Part shown: positions 1 through 7,560 of the stretch, piece by piece
Layout of the letters: each line of letters opens with the position of its first letter
Numbering within the stretch: the stretch's first letter is position 1
NCBI GenBank assembly: GCA_963205315.1
Contig: CAUJIO010000044.1
Coordinates: 1-56,459, forward strand
DNA length: 56,459 nucleotides
Direction: 5' to 3'
Origin: Pseudomonadota bacterium
GTDB lineage: Bacteria; Pseudomonadota; Alphaproteobacteria; Rhizobiales; Aestuariivirgaceae
Notes under the pieces: model-generated
The model's input: only the letters and a program-made list of their open reading frames with translations
Database searches by the model: none
What the model was told of the DNA's origin: nothing
Position numbers and translations under genes: made by a program

Positions 1-725
1 CCGTCGTAGAGGGCGGAATCGCGGAAGTCGTGGGCATCAAGCACATGGCCGACGAGGATCAGCGCGGTGCGCGTGAGCTTTGCCTCGCGGACCTTCCTGG
101 CGATGGTGGAGAGCGTACCCTTGATGATCATCTGGTCGGGCCAGGTGATGCGATAGGCGACGATGACCGGGCAATCCGCTCCATAGTGCGGGGTCAGCGC
201 CCGCTCGATGTAGGCGAGGTTGCGGATCGAAAGGTGGATCGCGAGCGTTGCCTTCGAGCGGCCGAGCTCTTCCAGCGTCTCGCCATCGGGCATGGCGGAG
301 GCCTGCATGGTGGTGCGCGTCAGGATGACCGTCTGGGCGATTTCCGGCAGGGTAAACTCGGTTTTCAGGGCAGCTGCCGCGGCAGCAAAGGCGGGAACGC
401 CGGGGGTGACGTCATAGTCGATGCCGAGCTTGTCGAGACGCCGCATCTGCTCGGCAATTGCTCCGTACAGGGATGGATCGCCGGAGTGGACGCGCGCAAC
501 GTTCTGGCCCTTGGCGTGGGCCGCCTCGATCTCGGCGATGATATCGTCGAGGGTGAGGGGGGCCGTATCGACGACGCGTGCACCGTAGGGTGCTGCCTTG
601 ACGATTTCTTCCGGTACCAGCGAGCCGGCATAGAGGCAGACCGGGCAGGACTGGATGAGCTTCAGTCCGCGCAAGGTGATGAGATCAGGCGCGCCGGGGC
701 CGGCGCCGATGAAGTGAACGGTCAT
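1..725 (-). CDS. cobM: Precorrin-4 C11-methyltransferase, 3' end beyond window
   Basis: CobM transfers a methyl group from S-adenosylmethionine to C11 of precorrin-4, giving precorrin-5 in the aerobic corrin pathway; it acts in the cytoplasm. The minus-strand translation starts [20 protein letters not shown], the glycine-rich SAM-binding start of the tetrapyrrole methylase family, and continues with the family segments [12 protein letters not shown] and [14 protein letters not shown]. About 241 residues are visible and the reading frame is open to base 1, so the last residues and stop lie outside the window. The ATG at 725 overlaps the TGA of the upstream cobJ fusion (ATGA), so this is the last visible gene of a translationally coupled operon. 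Family assignment is secure; CobM rather than another methylase rests on the start motif and the operon. Confidence 0.95.
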   Translation of the reverse strand, partial: MTVHFIGAGPGAPDLITLRGLKLIQSCPVCLYAGSLVPEEIVKAAPYGARVVDTAPLTLDDIIAEIEAAHAKGQNVARVHSGDPSLYGAIAEQMRRLDKLGIDYDVTPGVPAFAAAAAALKTEFTLPEIAQTVILTRTTMQASAMPDGETLEELGRSKATLAIHLSIRNLAYIERALTPHYGADCPVIVAYRITWPDQMIIKGTLSTIARKVREAKLTRTALILVGHVLDAHDFRDSALYD

Positions 726-2530
726 TCTGCAGCGTCTCTCTTCCTGGCGTAGCCGCGTGGCGTATAGGCATAGGTCTTGCCGTCGCCGCGCGTCAGGGTT
801 TTCGATTGCGATGAGCCGACCATGACGAGGGTCAGCATGTCGACGTCATCCGGGTTGAAGCCCGCAAATCGTACGATGCGCACATTTTCCTCGGGGCGTC
901 CGAGGTTCGAGGCGATGACGACGGGCGTATCGGAGGGGCGGTGCTGTGCGAGAATGGCAAAGGCGCGCTCCAGCTGGTCGCGGCGCTTCAGCGAGCGCGG
1001 ATTGTAGAAGGAGATGACGAAGTCGCCTTCGGCCGCAGCCTTCACCCGCTTCTCGATCGCTTCCCAGGGGGTGAGCAGGTCGGAGAGCGAGATGCAGCAG
1101 AAGTCGTGGCCGATCATGGCGCCAGCCTTCGCCGCCGCGGCCTGGAAGGCGGAAATGCCGGGGACGACGTTGACTTCAATGCGGCAGGGTTCGAGATCGA
1201 TCACTTCATAGACGAGTGCCGCCATGGCGTAGATACCGGCATCGCCCGAACACACCAGTGCGACCTGCTTGCCCTCCCTGGCCAAGGTGATGGCATGGCG
1301 GACGCGGTCTTCTTCGCCTCCCAGGGGAAAGCGATGTTCCTGTTGCCCGGTCTTCAGATCGGCGACGAGATCGAGATAGAGGCCATAACCGACCCAGTCA
1401 GTTGCTGCTTCAAGTGCGGAACGCGCGGCAGGTGCACGCCAATCGGGCGTACCGGGACCGATGCCGACGACGTGGACGATGCCGCGTGAGTTGCCGCCCA
1501 GGTCGAGCAATGGTGATGATGCACGGGCGATGGCGCATGTGGCCCGCAGACTGCGGGTCTTTTCCACGAGCAGGTCGGAGTCCGGTCCCGCCAATGCAAG
1601 CGCTGCTGCTTCGGCGACACCTGGGGTTCCGACTTCACGTTCAACGATCTCGGACGGGTTCTTCAGGCGCGGCGTTTCAAGGCGGAGGACATGGGCCGGG
1701 AAGAAGCGCGCCGGGACATTGAAGTGCCTTGCTGCCGCATGGATGGCTGCTTCGTCGGATTTTACATCGATGGAGGCGATTGCGGCGATCGAGGCCGATG
1801 CGAGATCGTGCTGCGAGAGGACCTGGTTGACGAGTGTGATGACTTCATCAGGCGACGCGTTGCGCTCACATCCCACTCCGATGGCGAGGATGCGCGGGTG
1901 GTAGATCAACGTATCCGGGCTTCCGGCTGCGGTCGACTCAGTGACCTTGACCGTCACGCCGGAGAAAGCTGGTGTCCATTCTGTAAATTCCGCTTGTGGG
2001 AATGGGGCGAGAAGCTTCCGGCTTTCGCTGCTCTGCGGGTAAAGGGCCAGTGGCGCACCATCGAGCAGGGCGGCGGTGGCTTGCTTCATGTGTTGGGGGT
2101 TGGCGAGTGCAAACCCCTCTGCGGGTTCATCGAGCGCCAGGCCCAGCCGCACATCGCTGGCGGTCGTGATGGCCGCGTGTCCACCGCAAACGCCGGCGAT
2201 GCGGCGGGCCAGATCATTGGCGCCGTGGTGGCCGCCGAGCAGCGGGATTGCGGAGGAGCCATCTTCCGCAACGGCGATCACCGGCGGCTCGCTGTGCTTG
2301 TCTTTCAGGTGCGGGGCGATGGCGCGGATGAGAATGCCGGCGGCGCAGAGACCGATGATGCTGTGGCCTTGCGTGAAGAGTTGCGCCAGGTGAGCCGTGG
2401 CCTTGGGGTAGGCGACGTCGCCACCGCTTACGCAGTCAGGTGCGTGGATTTCTCCACCCAGTGCGGTCTTCAGCCGTTGGGCAAGTGGCAGGGCCGAGGC
2501 GCCCAGAACGAAGATGACCGGCCTCACCAC
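722..2530 (-). CDS. cobJ: CbiG / precorrin-3B C17-methyltransferase (CobJ) fusion
   Basis: This 602-residue protein joins two corrin enzymes. Residues 1 to about 130 look like the CbiG N-terminal domain ([30 protein letters not shown]), about 130-210 a linker or reduced middle domain, and about 213-325 the CbiG/CobE C-terminal domain ([17 protein letters not shown]). Residues 351-602 are a complete tetrapyrrole methylase of the CobJ/CbiH type, beginning [14 protein letters not shown], with [11 protein letters not shown] and [17 protein letters not shown]. CobJ methylates C17 and contracts the ring. CbiG opens the C20 lactone in the anaerobic route, while its C-terminal half corresponds to aerobic CobE. 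The ATG lies inside the cobI 3' end (7-base overlap) and the stop overlaps cobM. Such fusions are known; which CbiG activity is used here is not visible. Confidence 0.93.
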   Translation of the reverse strand: MVRPVIFVLGASALPLAQRLKTALGGEIHAPDCVSGGDVAYPKATAHLAQLFTQGHSIIGLCAAGILIRAIAPHLKDKHSEPPVIAVAEDGSSAIPLLGGHHGANDLARRIAGVCGGHAAITTASDVRLGLALDEPAEGFALANPQHMKQATAALLDGAPLALYPQSSESRKLLAPFPQAEFTEWTPAFSGVTVKVTESTAAGSPDTLIYHPRILAIGVGCERNASPDEVITLVNQVLSQHDLASASIAAIASIDVKSDEAAIHAAARHFNVPARFFPAHVLRLETPRLKNPSEIVEREVGTPGVAEAAALALAGPDSDLLVEKTRSLRATCAIARASSPLLDLGGNSRGIVHVVGIGPGTPDWRAPAARSALEAATDWVGYGLYLDLVADLKTGQQEHRFPLGGEEDRVRHAITLAREGKQVALVCSGDAGIYAMAALVYEVIDLEPCRIEVNVVPGISAFQAAAAKAGAMIGHDFCCISLSDLLTPWEAIEKRVKAAAEGDFVISFYNPRSLKRRDQLERAFAILAQHRPSDTPVVIASNLGRPEENVRIVRFAGFNPDDVDMLTLVMVGSSQSKTLTRGDGKTYAYTPRGYARKRDAAE

Positions 2531-3231
2531 GCTTCTGCTCCGGTGTAAACGAGGATGGTGGCGAAGTAGGGCAAGGTGTCACCTGAGAATTCGGCCAGCG
2601 GGATGGTCTGCTGATCCTCGTGTGTCGCCTTGATGATGACGTGGGCGCGGGTGGTCAGATCGAGTAGCCCGAGGATATTGCGGACCCTGGGTAGATGCCG
2701 GCCGACCTTGATGATGGCCGCACTTTCGGTGGTCAGCAGTTCCTCGCGCAAACGGTCCTCGGCCAGAGTGGCGGGCAGGACCTTGACCACTTCGTTGCGG
2801 GCAGAAAGCGGCCTGCCGATGGCGGCGGCGGATGCGGTGATCGAGGTGACGCCGGGAACGACCACGGTTGTGTGGGCCTTCGCCAGACGCGCGAAGAGAT
2901 ACATGAAGCTGCCATAGAAGAAGGGGTCGCCTTCACAGAGCACGACGACATCCCGGCCAGCCTTCAGATGAACAGCGATGGCTTTGGCACCGAAGTCGTA
3001 GGCCTTCTCGCCAGGCTCACGCTCGGTGCGCATCGGCATGTCGATGACAAGGTGTTCGGCGTCGTCTGGAATAAAGGGCAGTGCGATGTCGCGGGCGGTG
3101 GAGTCCTTGCCGTTGGCGGCCAGATAGGCAATGACCGGCGCCGTGGAGATCAGCCGCCAGGCTTTCACTGTCATCAGTTCGGGATCGCCAGGGCCGACGC
3201 CGACGCCATAGACTGTGCCGTGTTTTACCAT
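2524..3231 (-). CDS. cobI: Precorrin-2 C20-methyltransferase
   Basis: CobI adds the C20 methyl group to precorrin-2, the first committed methylation after uroporphyrinogen methylation. The 235-residue length is normal. The N-terminus GTVYGVGVGPGDPELMTVKA is the SAM-binding signature of the CobI/CbiL branch; VVLCEGDPFFYGSFMYL and VVPGVTSITASAAA are the other conserved methylase segments. The start overlaps the cobL stop by 7 bases and the stop overlaps the cobJ fusion by 7 bases, so the gene sits inside the coupled operon. Because CbiX is encoded in the same operon, a cobalt-precorrin-2 substrate is also conceivable, but sequence alone does not settle this. Confidence 0.95.
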   Translation of the reverse strand: MVKHGTVYGVGVGPGDPELMTVKAWRLISTAPVIAYLAANGKDSTARDIALPFIPDDAEHLVIDMPMRTEREPGEKAYDFGAKAIAVHLKAGRDVVVLCEGDPFFYGSFMYLFARLAKAHTTVVVPGVTSITASAAAIGRPLSARNEVVKVLPATLAEDRLREELLTTESAAIIKVGRHLPRVRNILGLLDLTTRAHVIIKATHEDQQTIPLAEFSGDTLPYFATILVYTGAEAW

Positions 3232-4430
3232 GGTTTATGGGTCCGCCATTGAGTGACAGCCATACGCGGCTTCAGGGCGCGCAAGCGGCCGACATGAGTG
3301 AGATGCGAGACGTCCATGCGCACGAGATTACCGCCGTGTTTTTCGTGAAGATCATAGAGGTGGAGTTCGCCTTCGATGGTGACCACATTCACCACCATGG
3401 CGCCACCGGGTTTCAGTGCTGCCCAGCTGGTTTCGAAGACGCCGGGAATGCCCAGTCCGCCACCGATGAAGACGGCATCGGGTGCTGCTTGTCCGGTCAG
3501 CGTGACCGGCGCTTCGCCGGCCACGAGTTTGAGGCGGGGCGTGCCAAGGCGGTCAGCATTGGCGGCAATCATCTTCAGGCGCTCCGGGTCATGTTCGAAC
3601 GCGATGGCCTCGCAGCCACGTGCGGCGCGCATCCATTCGATGGCGATTGAGCCGCAGCCGGCGCCAACATCCCACAGCAACTTGTCCGGCGAAGGTGACA
3701 GGGCGGCGAGCGTGGCGGCCCGGACCTCGCGCTTGGTGAGTTGGCCATCATGCTCAAACGCGTCATCGGGAAGACCCGCGAGACGCGACAGCATGGTGGC
3801 ACCCGGTGTCGCGATGCAGTGAACGGCCAGCGTGTTGAGCGGAGAGAAATCCATGTGCGGTACGGCCTCTGCCGTAAAGGATGACTGGCGTTCTCGCGGG
3901 CCGCCCATGTTTTCGAGCACGATCATCTGGCTCTTGCCAAAGCCGCGAGCCACGAGGCGGCGGGCAACTTCCGTAATGGTCGAGGCATCCTCTGTCAACA
4001 CGAGAAGGCGGACATCGGGCTGGATGAAGGCTTCGATATTGGCGGCGTGGCGGCCATGCAGCGTATGCGTGTCGCAATCCGGCAGCGACCAGCCGACGCG
4101 GGACGCGGCCAATGAAAAGGCGGAAAGTTGCGGAATGATCTGCATCTCTGCAAACGGAATGAATGTCATCAGCTTGCGGGCAACGCCGTAGTTCAACGGG
4201 TCGCCGGTCGCGAGAATGACGGTCTTGCGGCCACGCAATGGCGTGATGCGCTCCACAACGGCGGAGAATGGCTGCGGCCATTCATGACGCTCTGCGTTGC
4301 TGTCAGGGAGAAAGGCCAAAAGCCTTTCTGAGCCGACGATGACATCGGCCTCCGCGATGGCGAGACGGGCGCGCGCCAGCAATCCGTCGTAGCCGTCCTC
4401 ACCCACGCCGACGATAGTCAACCACTTCAT
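3225..4430 (-). CDS. cobL: Precorrin-6Y C5,15-methyltransferase (decarboxylating)
   Basis: CobL methylates C5 and C15 and removes the C12 acetate carboxyl group of precorrin-6Y. The 401-residue protein has the expected two-domain build: an N-terminal CbiE-like methylase (starts WLTIVGVGEDGYDGLLARAR; residues 1 to about 200) and a C-terminal CbiT-like Rossmann methyltransferase (LLWDVGAGCGSIAIEWMRA, with PDAVFIGGGLG further on). The fused form is typical of aerobic producers; anaerobic producers usually encode CbiE and CbiT separately. The start ATG overlaps the cobH stop in an ATGA junction. No cobK (precorrin-6A reductase) is seen in the window, so the gene for the preceding step must lie elsewhere. 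Confidence 0.95.
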   Translation of the reverse strand: MKWLTIVGVGEDGYDGLLARARLAIAEADVIVGSERLLAFLPDSNAERHEWPQPFSAVVERITPLRGRKTVILATGDPLNYGVARKLMTFIPFAEMQIIPQLSAFSLAASRVGWSLPDCDTHTLHGRHAANIEAFIQPDVRLLVLTEDASTITEVARRLVARGFGKSQMIVLENMGGPRERQSSFTAEAVPHMDFSPLNTLAVHCIATPGATMLSRLAGLPDDAFEHDGQLTKREVRAATLAALSPSPDKLLWDVGAGCGSIAIEWMRAARGCEAIAFEHDPERLKMIAANADRLGTPRLKLVAGEAPVTLTGQAAPDAVFIGGGLGIPGVFETSWAALKPGGAMVVNVVTIEGELHLYDLHEKHGGNLVRMDVSHLTHVGRLRALKPRMAVTQWRTHKPW

Positions 4431-5044
4431 GCAGTTTCGTCCCGTGTCATGGCATTGATGACGGCAGCGGCCATGGCGGAACCGCCGCGACGGCCCAGCA
4501 ATGTGGCGTATGGAATGCCGCGCGGATCGGCGACGAGCTCGGACTTCGATTCAACCGCACCGACGAAGCCCACCGGCATGCCAACAATGGCGGCGGGTTT
4601 TCCGGCACCACTGTCGATCAACTCAAGCAGCGCAAAAAGTGCTGTCGGCGCGTTGCCGATGACGACGATCGAGCCCTTGAGCTTCGGCACCCAGAGATCG
4701 ACTGCTGCCGCGGAGCGGGTGGTGCCGCGCGAGGCGGCGAGTCCGCGCGTCTTCGGATCATTCAGTGTGCAGACGACGTTCAATGACTTGTCGATGATGC
4801 CATGATGGACCATCTCGGCATCGACGAAGATCGGCAGTCCGTTCTGGATGGCGCGGTTGGCTGATTTCAGAAAGTCGGCGGTGATGCGGAGATCAGCGGC
4901 AATTTCCGGCATGCCGCAGGCGTGAATGACACGCGTTGCGATGGCGTGCGATTCCTTGGGTAATTTGGAGAAATCGGCTTCGGCCCGGATGATCTCGAAA
5001 GAGCGGGTGTAGATGGCCTTGGGGTCGCGGAGGTAGGAAATCAC
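4427..5044 (-). CDS. cobH: Precorrin-8X methylmutase
   Basis: CobH moves the methyl group from C11 to C12 of precorrin-8X, forming hydrogenobyrinic acid. The 205-residue length fits. Recognisable segments are ATRVIHACGMPEIA near residue 45, which contains the catalytic histidine region, IFVDAEMVHHGI, and GMPVGFVGAVESK near the C-terminus. Translation starts at a GTG (bases 5044-5042) giving MISYLRDPKAIYTRSFEIIR; the GTGA junction with the cbiX stop supports this start. The residue order and family motifs leave little doubt about the family. In a CbiX-dependent route the same protein would act as CbiC on the cobalt-containing intermediate. Confidence 0.95.
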   Translation of the reverse strand: MISYLRDPKAIYTRSFEIIRAEADFSKLPKESHAIATRVIHACGMPEIAADLRITADFLKSANRAIQNGLPIFVDAEMVHHGIIDKSLNVVCTLNDPKTRGLAASRGTTRSAAAVDLWVPKLKGSIVVIGNAPTALFALLELIDSGAGKPAAIVGMPVGFVGAVESKSELVADPRGIPYATLLGRRGGSAMAAAVINAMTRDETA

Positions 5045-6189
5045 TTCTTTGTCATGCTCCTGGGCCCCAGCGGATGATCCGCGTGCGGGTAGGGGGCGTG
5101 GGTATGGCCGTGGTCATGATCATGGCCATGCGTGTGGCCGTGTGAATGATCGTGACTGTGATCATGCGGATGGTCGTGGCCGCCATGGTGGTGTGCGGCA
5201 CGCGTGCTGAGCACCAGATCGGGATCGATCTCGAGCAGCGGCGCTGCCTTTGCGTGTTTCGGCATGGTCTTGCACATCTGGTTGCAGACCCCGTCGCAAT
5301 ATTCGCAGTCCGCCGAGGTGCCAATGCCTTCGACATGATGATGGTGGCTTTCCTGCACGGCGCCGACATCGGCCTCAAAGCCCAGCACCTGCGTGCGGTA
5401 TTTGCACATTTGGCAGTTCATGGCGATGTCGCCGGTGAGGATCTGCTGGATGCGTTCTTCGAAGGTGGCGATGACCTGGGGATGATCGTTGAGGTAGGGC
5501 GCCTTGATGAACTCGATGCCGGGATAGCGCGCGGCCACAGCGTCGGTCGCGTCGTAGATGCGGTCGACGAGAATGCCGGTGAACAGGAAGTAAGGGAACA
5601 CAATGATGCGCTTGTAGCCGAGGCGGGCGGCATGTTCGAGGCCGGGTTCGACCAGCGGGAACGTCACGCCGGAATATGCTGTCTCGGCCCAGCCGAAGCC
5701 GAAACCTTCCCAGAGCAGACGGGTGACTTTCGAAACGTTGGAGTTGGCGTCGGGGTCGGACGCACCGCGGCCGACGACGACCAGCAGTGTCTCATGCTTC
5801 GGCACGCCGGGGCCCGCCTTGTCGAGAGCCTCCTGCACGCGGTCGCCCGCCGCACGCATCATCTTGGGGTCGATGCCGAGTTCCTTGCCATAGTCGATGC
5901 GCAGGTCATTGGCGGCTGCATAGGTGTTGAGGACCGAGGGGATGTCGTTCTTGGCATGGCCCGCCGCAAACAGCATGCCGGGCACGGCCAGCACCCGGGT
6001 GACGCCCTCGGCCTTCAGCTTGTCGAGGCCGGTGCGGATGATCGGCGTGGCGAATTCGAGATAGCCGTATTCGACCGGATATTGCGGCAATCGGGCTTTC
6101 AGGTGCTCGGCCAGAACGGCGAATTCCTTCACCGCATCCTTGTCGCGGCTGCCGTGGCCGCAGAGCATCACACCCAGTTTTTCGGTCAT
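5041..6189 (-). CDS. cbiX: Sirohydrochlorin cobaltochelatase, long form with Cys clusters and His tail
   Basis: CbiX inserts Co(II) into sirohydrochlorin, the early-insertion step of B12 synthesis. The 382 residues hold two chelatase-like halves: residues 5 to about 125 (VMLCGHGSRDKDAV with the metal-site His11, and MLFAAGHAKNDIPSV with His78) and about 134-250 (VVVGRGASDPDANSNV). A C-terminal extension follows, with MNCQMCKYR (Cys259, Cys262), then Cys295/298/302/306 in a CxxC-x3-C-x3-C array, then a tail very rich in histidine (about 333-372). Long CbiX proteins of this kind carry an Fe-S cluster at an MxCxxC site; the histidines probably bind or store cobalt. It is the first gene of the operon. 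Translation starts at the ATG at 6189, preceded by an AAGGAAGG ribosome site that lies in a hairpin. Confidence 0.93.
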   Translation of the reverse strand: MTEKLGVMLCGHGSRDKDAVKEFAVLAEHLKARLPQYPVEYGYLEFATPIIRTGLDKLKAEGVTRVLAVPGMLFAAGHAKNDIPSVLNTYAAANDLRIDYGKELGIDPKMMRAAGDRVQEALDKAGPGVPKHETLLVVVGRGASDPDANSNVSKVTRLLWEGFGFGWAETAYSGVTFPLVEPGLEHAARLGYKRIIVFPYFLFTGILVDRIYDATDAVAARYPGIEFIKAPYLNDHPQVIATFEERIQQILTGDIAMNCQMCKYRTQVLGFEADVGAVQESHHHHVEGIGTSADCEYCDGVCNQMCKTMPKHAKAAPLLEIDPDLVLSTRAAHHHGGHDHPHDHSHDHSHGHTHGHDHDHGHTHAPYPHADHPLGPRSMTKK

Positions 6190-6195
6190 CAGAAT

Positions 6196-6245
6196 CTGCC
6201 TTCCTTGCGCGCAGCGTCACCGGATGATCCGGTTACGGAAGGCAG
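6196..6245 (-). promoter_or_regulatory. Hairpin covering the cbiX ribosome-binding site
   Basis: On the minus strand, CTGCCTTCC (6245-6237) can pair perfectly over 9 bp with GGAAGGCAG (6204-6196). The 3' arm contains most of the AAGGAAGG Shine-Dalgarno sequence, which ends 9 bases before the cbiX ATG. Nested in the loop is a smaller dyad, ACCGGA / TCCGGT (6233-6219). The layout fits a translational switch that hides the ribosome site. No B12-box sequence is present, so this is not a canonical cobalamin riboswitch. Seen in sequence; the regulatory role is inference. Confidence 0.5.
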
Positions 6246-6326
6246 CCCCGGGCTTGGCCCCCTTGTTGGGTCGGCCGCACCGGAATGTGCTCTCAGTCCC
6301 ATCGCTGGGGACGCTGCTGATAGAGC

Positions 6327-6355
6327 CTCGTAGTCCGCGTCGCAGGAGCGGTCAA
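6327..6355 (-). promoter_or_regulatory. Candidate promoter of the cbiX operon
   Basis: On the minus strand TTGACC (6355-6350) is followed after 17 bases by TACGAG (6332-6327). The -35 element is close to consensus, the -10 element is weak (three of six matches), as is common in alphaproteobacteria. It would give a leader of about 130 bases before the cbiX ATG, long enough to hold the hairpin at 6196-6245. It lies just upstream of the divergent small exported protein gene, so the two transcripts share this region. Confidence 0.35.
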
Positions 6356-6403
6356 GCAAGCGGAGCGACGCAGGCTTGCACAGGAGCGTCCTTATCGGTC
6401 AGA

Positions 6404-6931
6404 ATGCGGTCCATGAGAGAGTTGATGGCCGTCGCAGCGCTTGTCCTGTTGGTTTCGCCAGCCTTCGCGGAGGACTGGAAGACCTACGAGAATCCACGCT
6501 ATGGCTTCACCGTCGAGATACCGGCGGAAGGCTGGAAAGAGCAACCGCCGCCCGAGAACGGCGATGGGCAGACGTGGCGTTCCGCCAATGACCGGTCCAC
6601 GATCCTGGCCTGGGGATCGAACATCCTCGAGGGTTTCAAGACCGATGCTGCCGACCGGGTGAAATCCGACAAGGACATGGGGTGGACCATCACCGCCGAT
6701 ATGGGATGGAACATGGACCTCAAGGAGGGCCCCGAAGGCTGGCATGTCTATTCTGCGACACTTGACGGCCGGATGATTCAGCAAAAGGCGATCGTGGCTT
6801 GCGGTGGAAGCATTGCCGTCTACGTGCGGCTCGAGCATTTCGAGTCGGACATCGGCGACATCCTGCCGATGAGCGACAGGCTCATCTCATCGCTCAAGGC
6901 TCCGGCAGGCGAGGCCTGCGGCGCGCAGTAG
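6404..6931 (+). CDS. Small exported protein of unknown function
   Basis: A 175-residue protein with a clear signal peptide: from the second methionine (base 6413) it reads MRELMAVAALVLLVSPAFAE, with likely cleavage after AFA. The mature part begins DWKTYENPRYGFTVEIPAEG, a pattern common in small exported proteins of rhizobia whose first strand resembles a PsbP/Mog1-like fold (YENxRYGFxxxxP). No catalytic motif is visible. Start at 6404 or 6413 cannot be decided; the signal peptide favours 6413. It lies divergent from cbiX and ends 11 bases from the convergent cobO stop, but nothing in the sequence links it to B12. I do not assign a function. Confidence 0.75.
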   Translation: MRSMRELMAVAALVLLVSPAFAEDWKTYENPRYGFTVEIPAEGWKEQPPPENGDGQTWRSANDRSTILAWGSNILEGFKTDAADRVKSDKDMGWTITADMGWNMDLKEGPEGWHVYSATLDGRMIQQKAIVACGGSIAVYVRLEHFESDIGDILPMSDRLISSLKAPAGEACGAQ

Positions 6932-6942
6932 TTTCGCCGGAA

Positions 6943-7560
6943 TCAGAATTCAATGCCAGCCTGGGCCTTCACGCCCGAACGGAACGGGTGTTTCACCTGC
7001 TCCATCTCGGTGACGAGATCGGCAATTTCGATCAATTCATCCTTGGCATTGCGCCCGGTGACGATGACGTGCTTGTCCGTCGGCTTGTTCTTCAGAACCT
7101 CGAGCACCTCGTCCAGCGGCAGATAGTCGTAGCGCAGCACGATATTGAGTTCGTCCAGCAACACCATTTTGTAGTCCGGATCGGCGATCATTTTCTTCGC
7201 CTCTTCCCAGGCAGCGCGGGAGTGCGCGATGTCGCGCTCACGATCCTGCGTCTCCCAGGTGAAGCCCTCGCCCATGGCCTTGATGGTGACAAGGTCGGGG
7301 AACTTCTCCAGCACCGTCCGTTCGCCGGTGCCCCAGGCGCCTTTCACGAACTGGATGACGCCGGATTTCATGCCGTGGCCGATGCAGCGGAAGACCATGC
7401 CGAAGGCGGCGGTCGACTTGCCCTTGCCCTTGCCGGTGTGGACGATGAGCAGTCCCTTTTCGATGGTCTTGCCGGCCATGATCTTGTCGCGGGCGGCTTT
7501 CTTCTTGGCCATCTTTTCATGGTGACGGACGTTGTCGTGGTCGGGGGTTTCCTCGGTCAT
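6943..7560 (-). CDS. cobO: Cob(I)yrinic acid a,c-diamide adenosyltransferase
   Basis: CobO (CobA/BtuR type) transfers the adenosyl group of ATP to the reduced cobalt, making the upper ligand of coenzyme B12. The 205 residues match the family length. The P-loop HTGKGKGKSTAAFG is near residue 55, followed by the family segments GHGMKSGVIQFVKGAWGTGE and VVLLDELNIVLRYDYL. The N-terminal 30 residues are charged (many Lys, Asp, His), as usual for this family. The ATG overlaps the cobN stop by four bases. It is the last gene of the riboswitch-headed operon and ends 11 bases before the convergent small exported protein. Confidence 0.96.
   Translation of the reverse strand: MTEETPDHDNVRHHEKMAKKKAARDKIMAGKTIEKGLLIVHTGKGKGKSTAAFGMVFRCIGHGMKSGVIQFVKGAWGTGERTVLEKFPDLVTIKAMGEGFTWETQDRERDIAHSRAAWEEAKKMIADPDYKMVLLDELNIVLRYDYLPLDEVLEVLKNKPTDKHVIVTGRNAKDELIEIADLVTEMEQVKHPFRSGVKAQAGIEF

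Noticed and set aside
5070-5082. Palindrome GCGGATGATCCGC inside the cbiX tail, sharing 11 bases with the leader dyad
   Set aside because: It lies in coding sequence for the His-rich tail, and two copies of an 11-mer of this type can arise by chance.
6190-6320. A second cobalamin riboswitch before cbiX
   Set aside because: No B12 box or CAACTGT-type core could be found, though the leader is structured.
5146-6333. A 395-residue plus-strand frame opposite cbiX
   Set aside because: Shadow of cbiX; the Cys and His motifs are on the minus strand.
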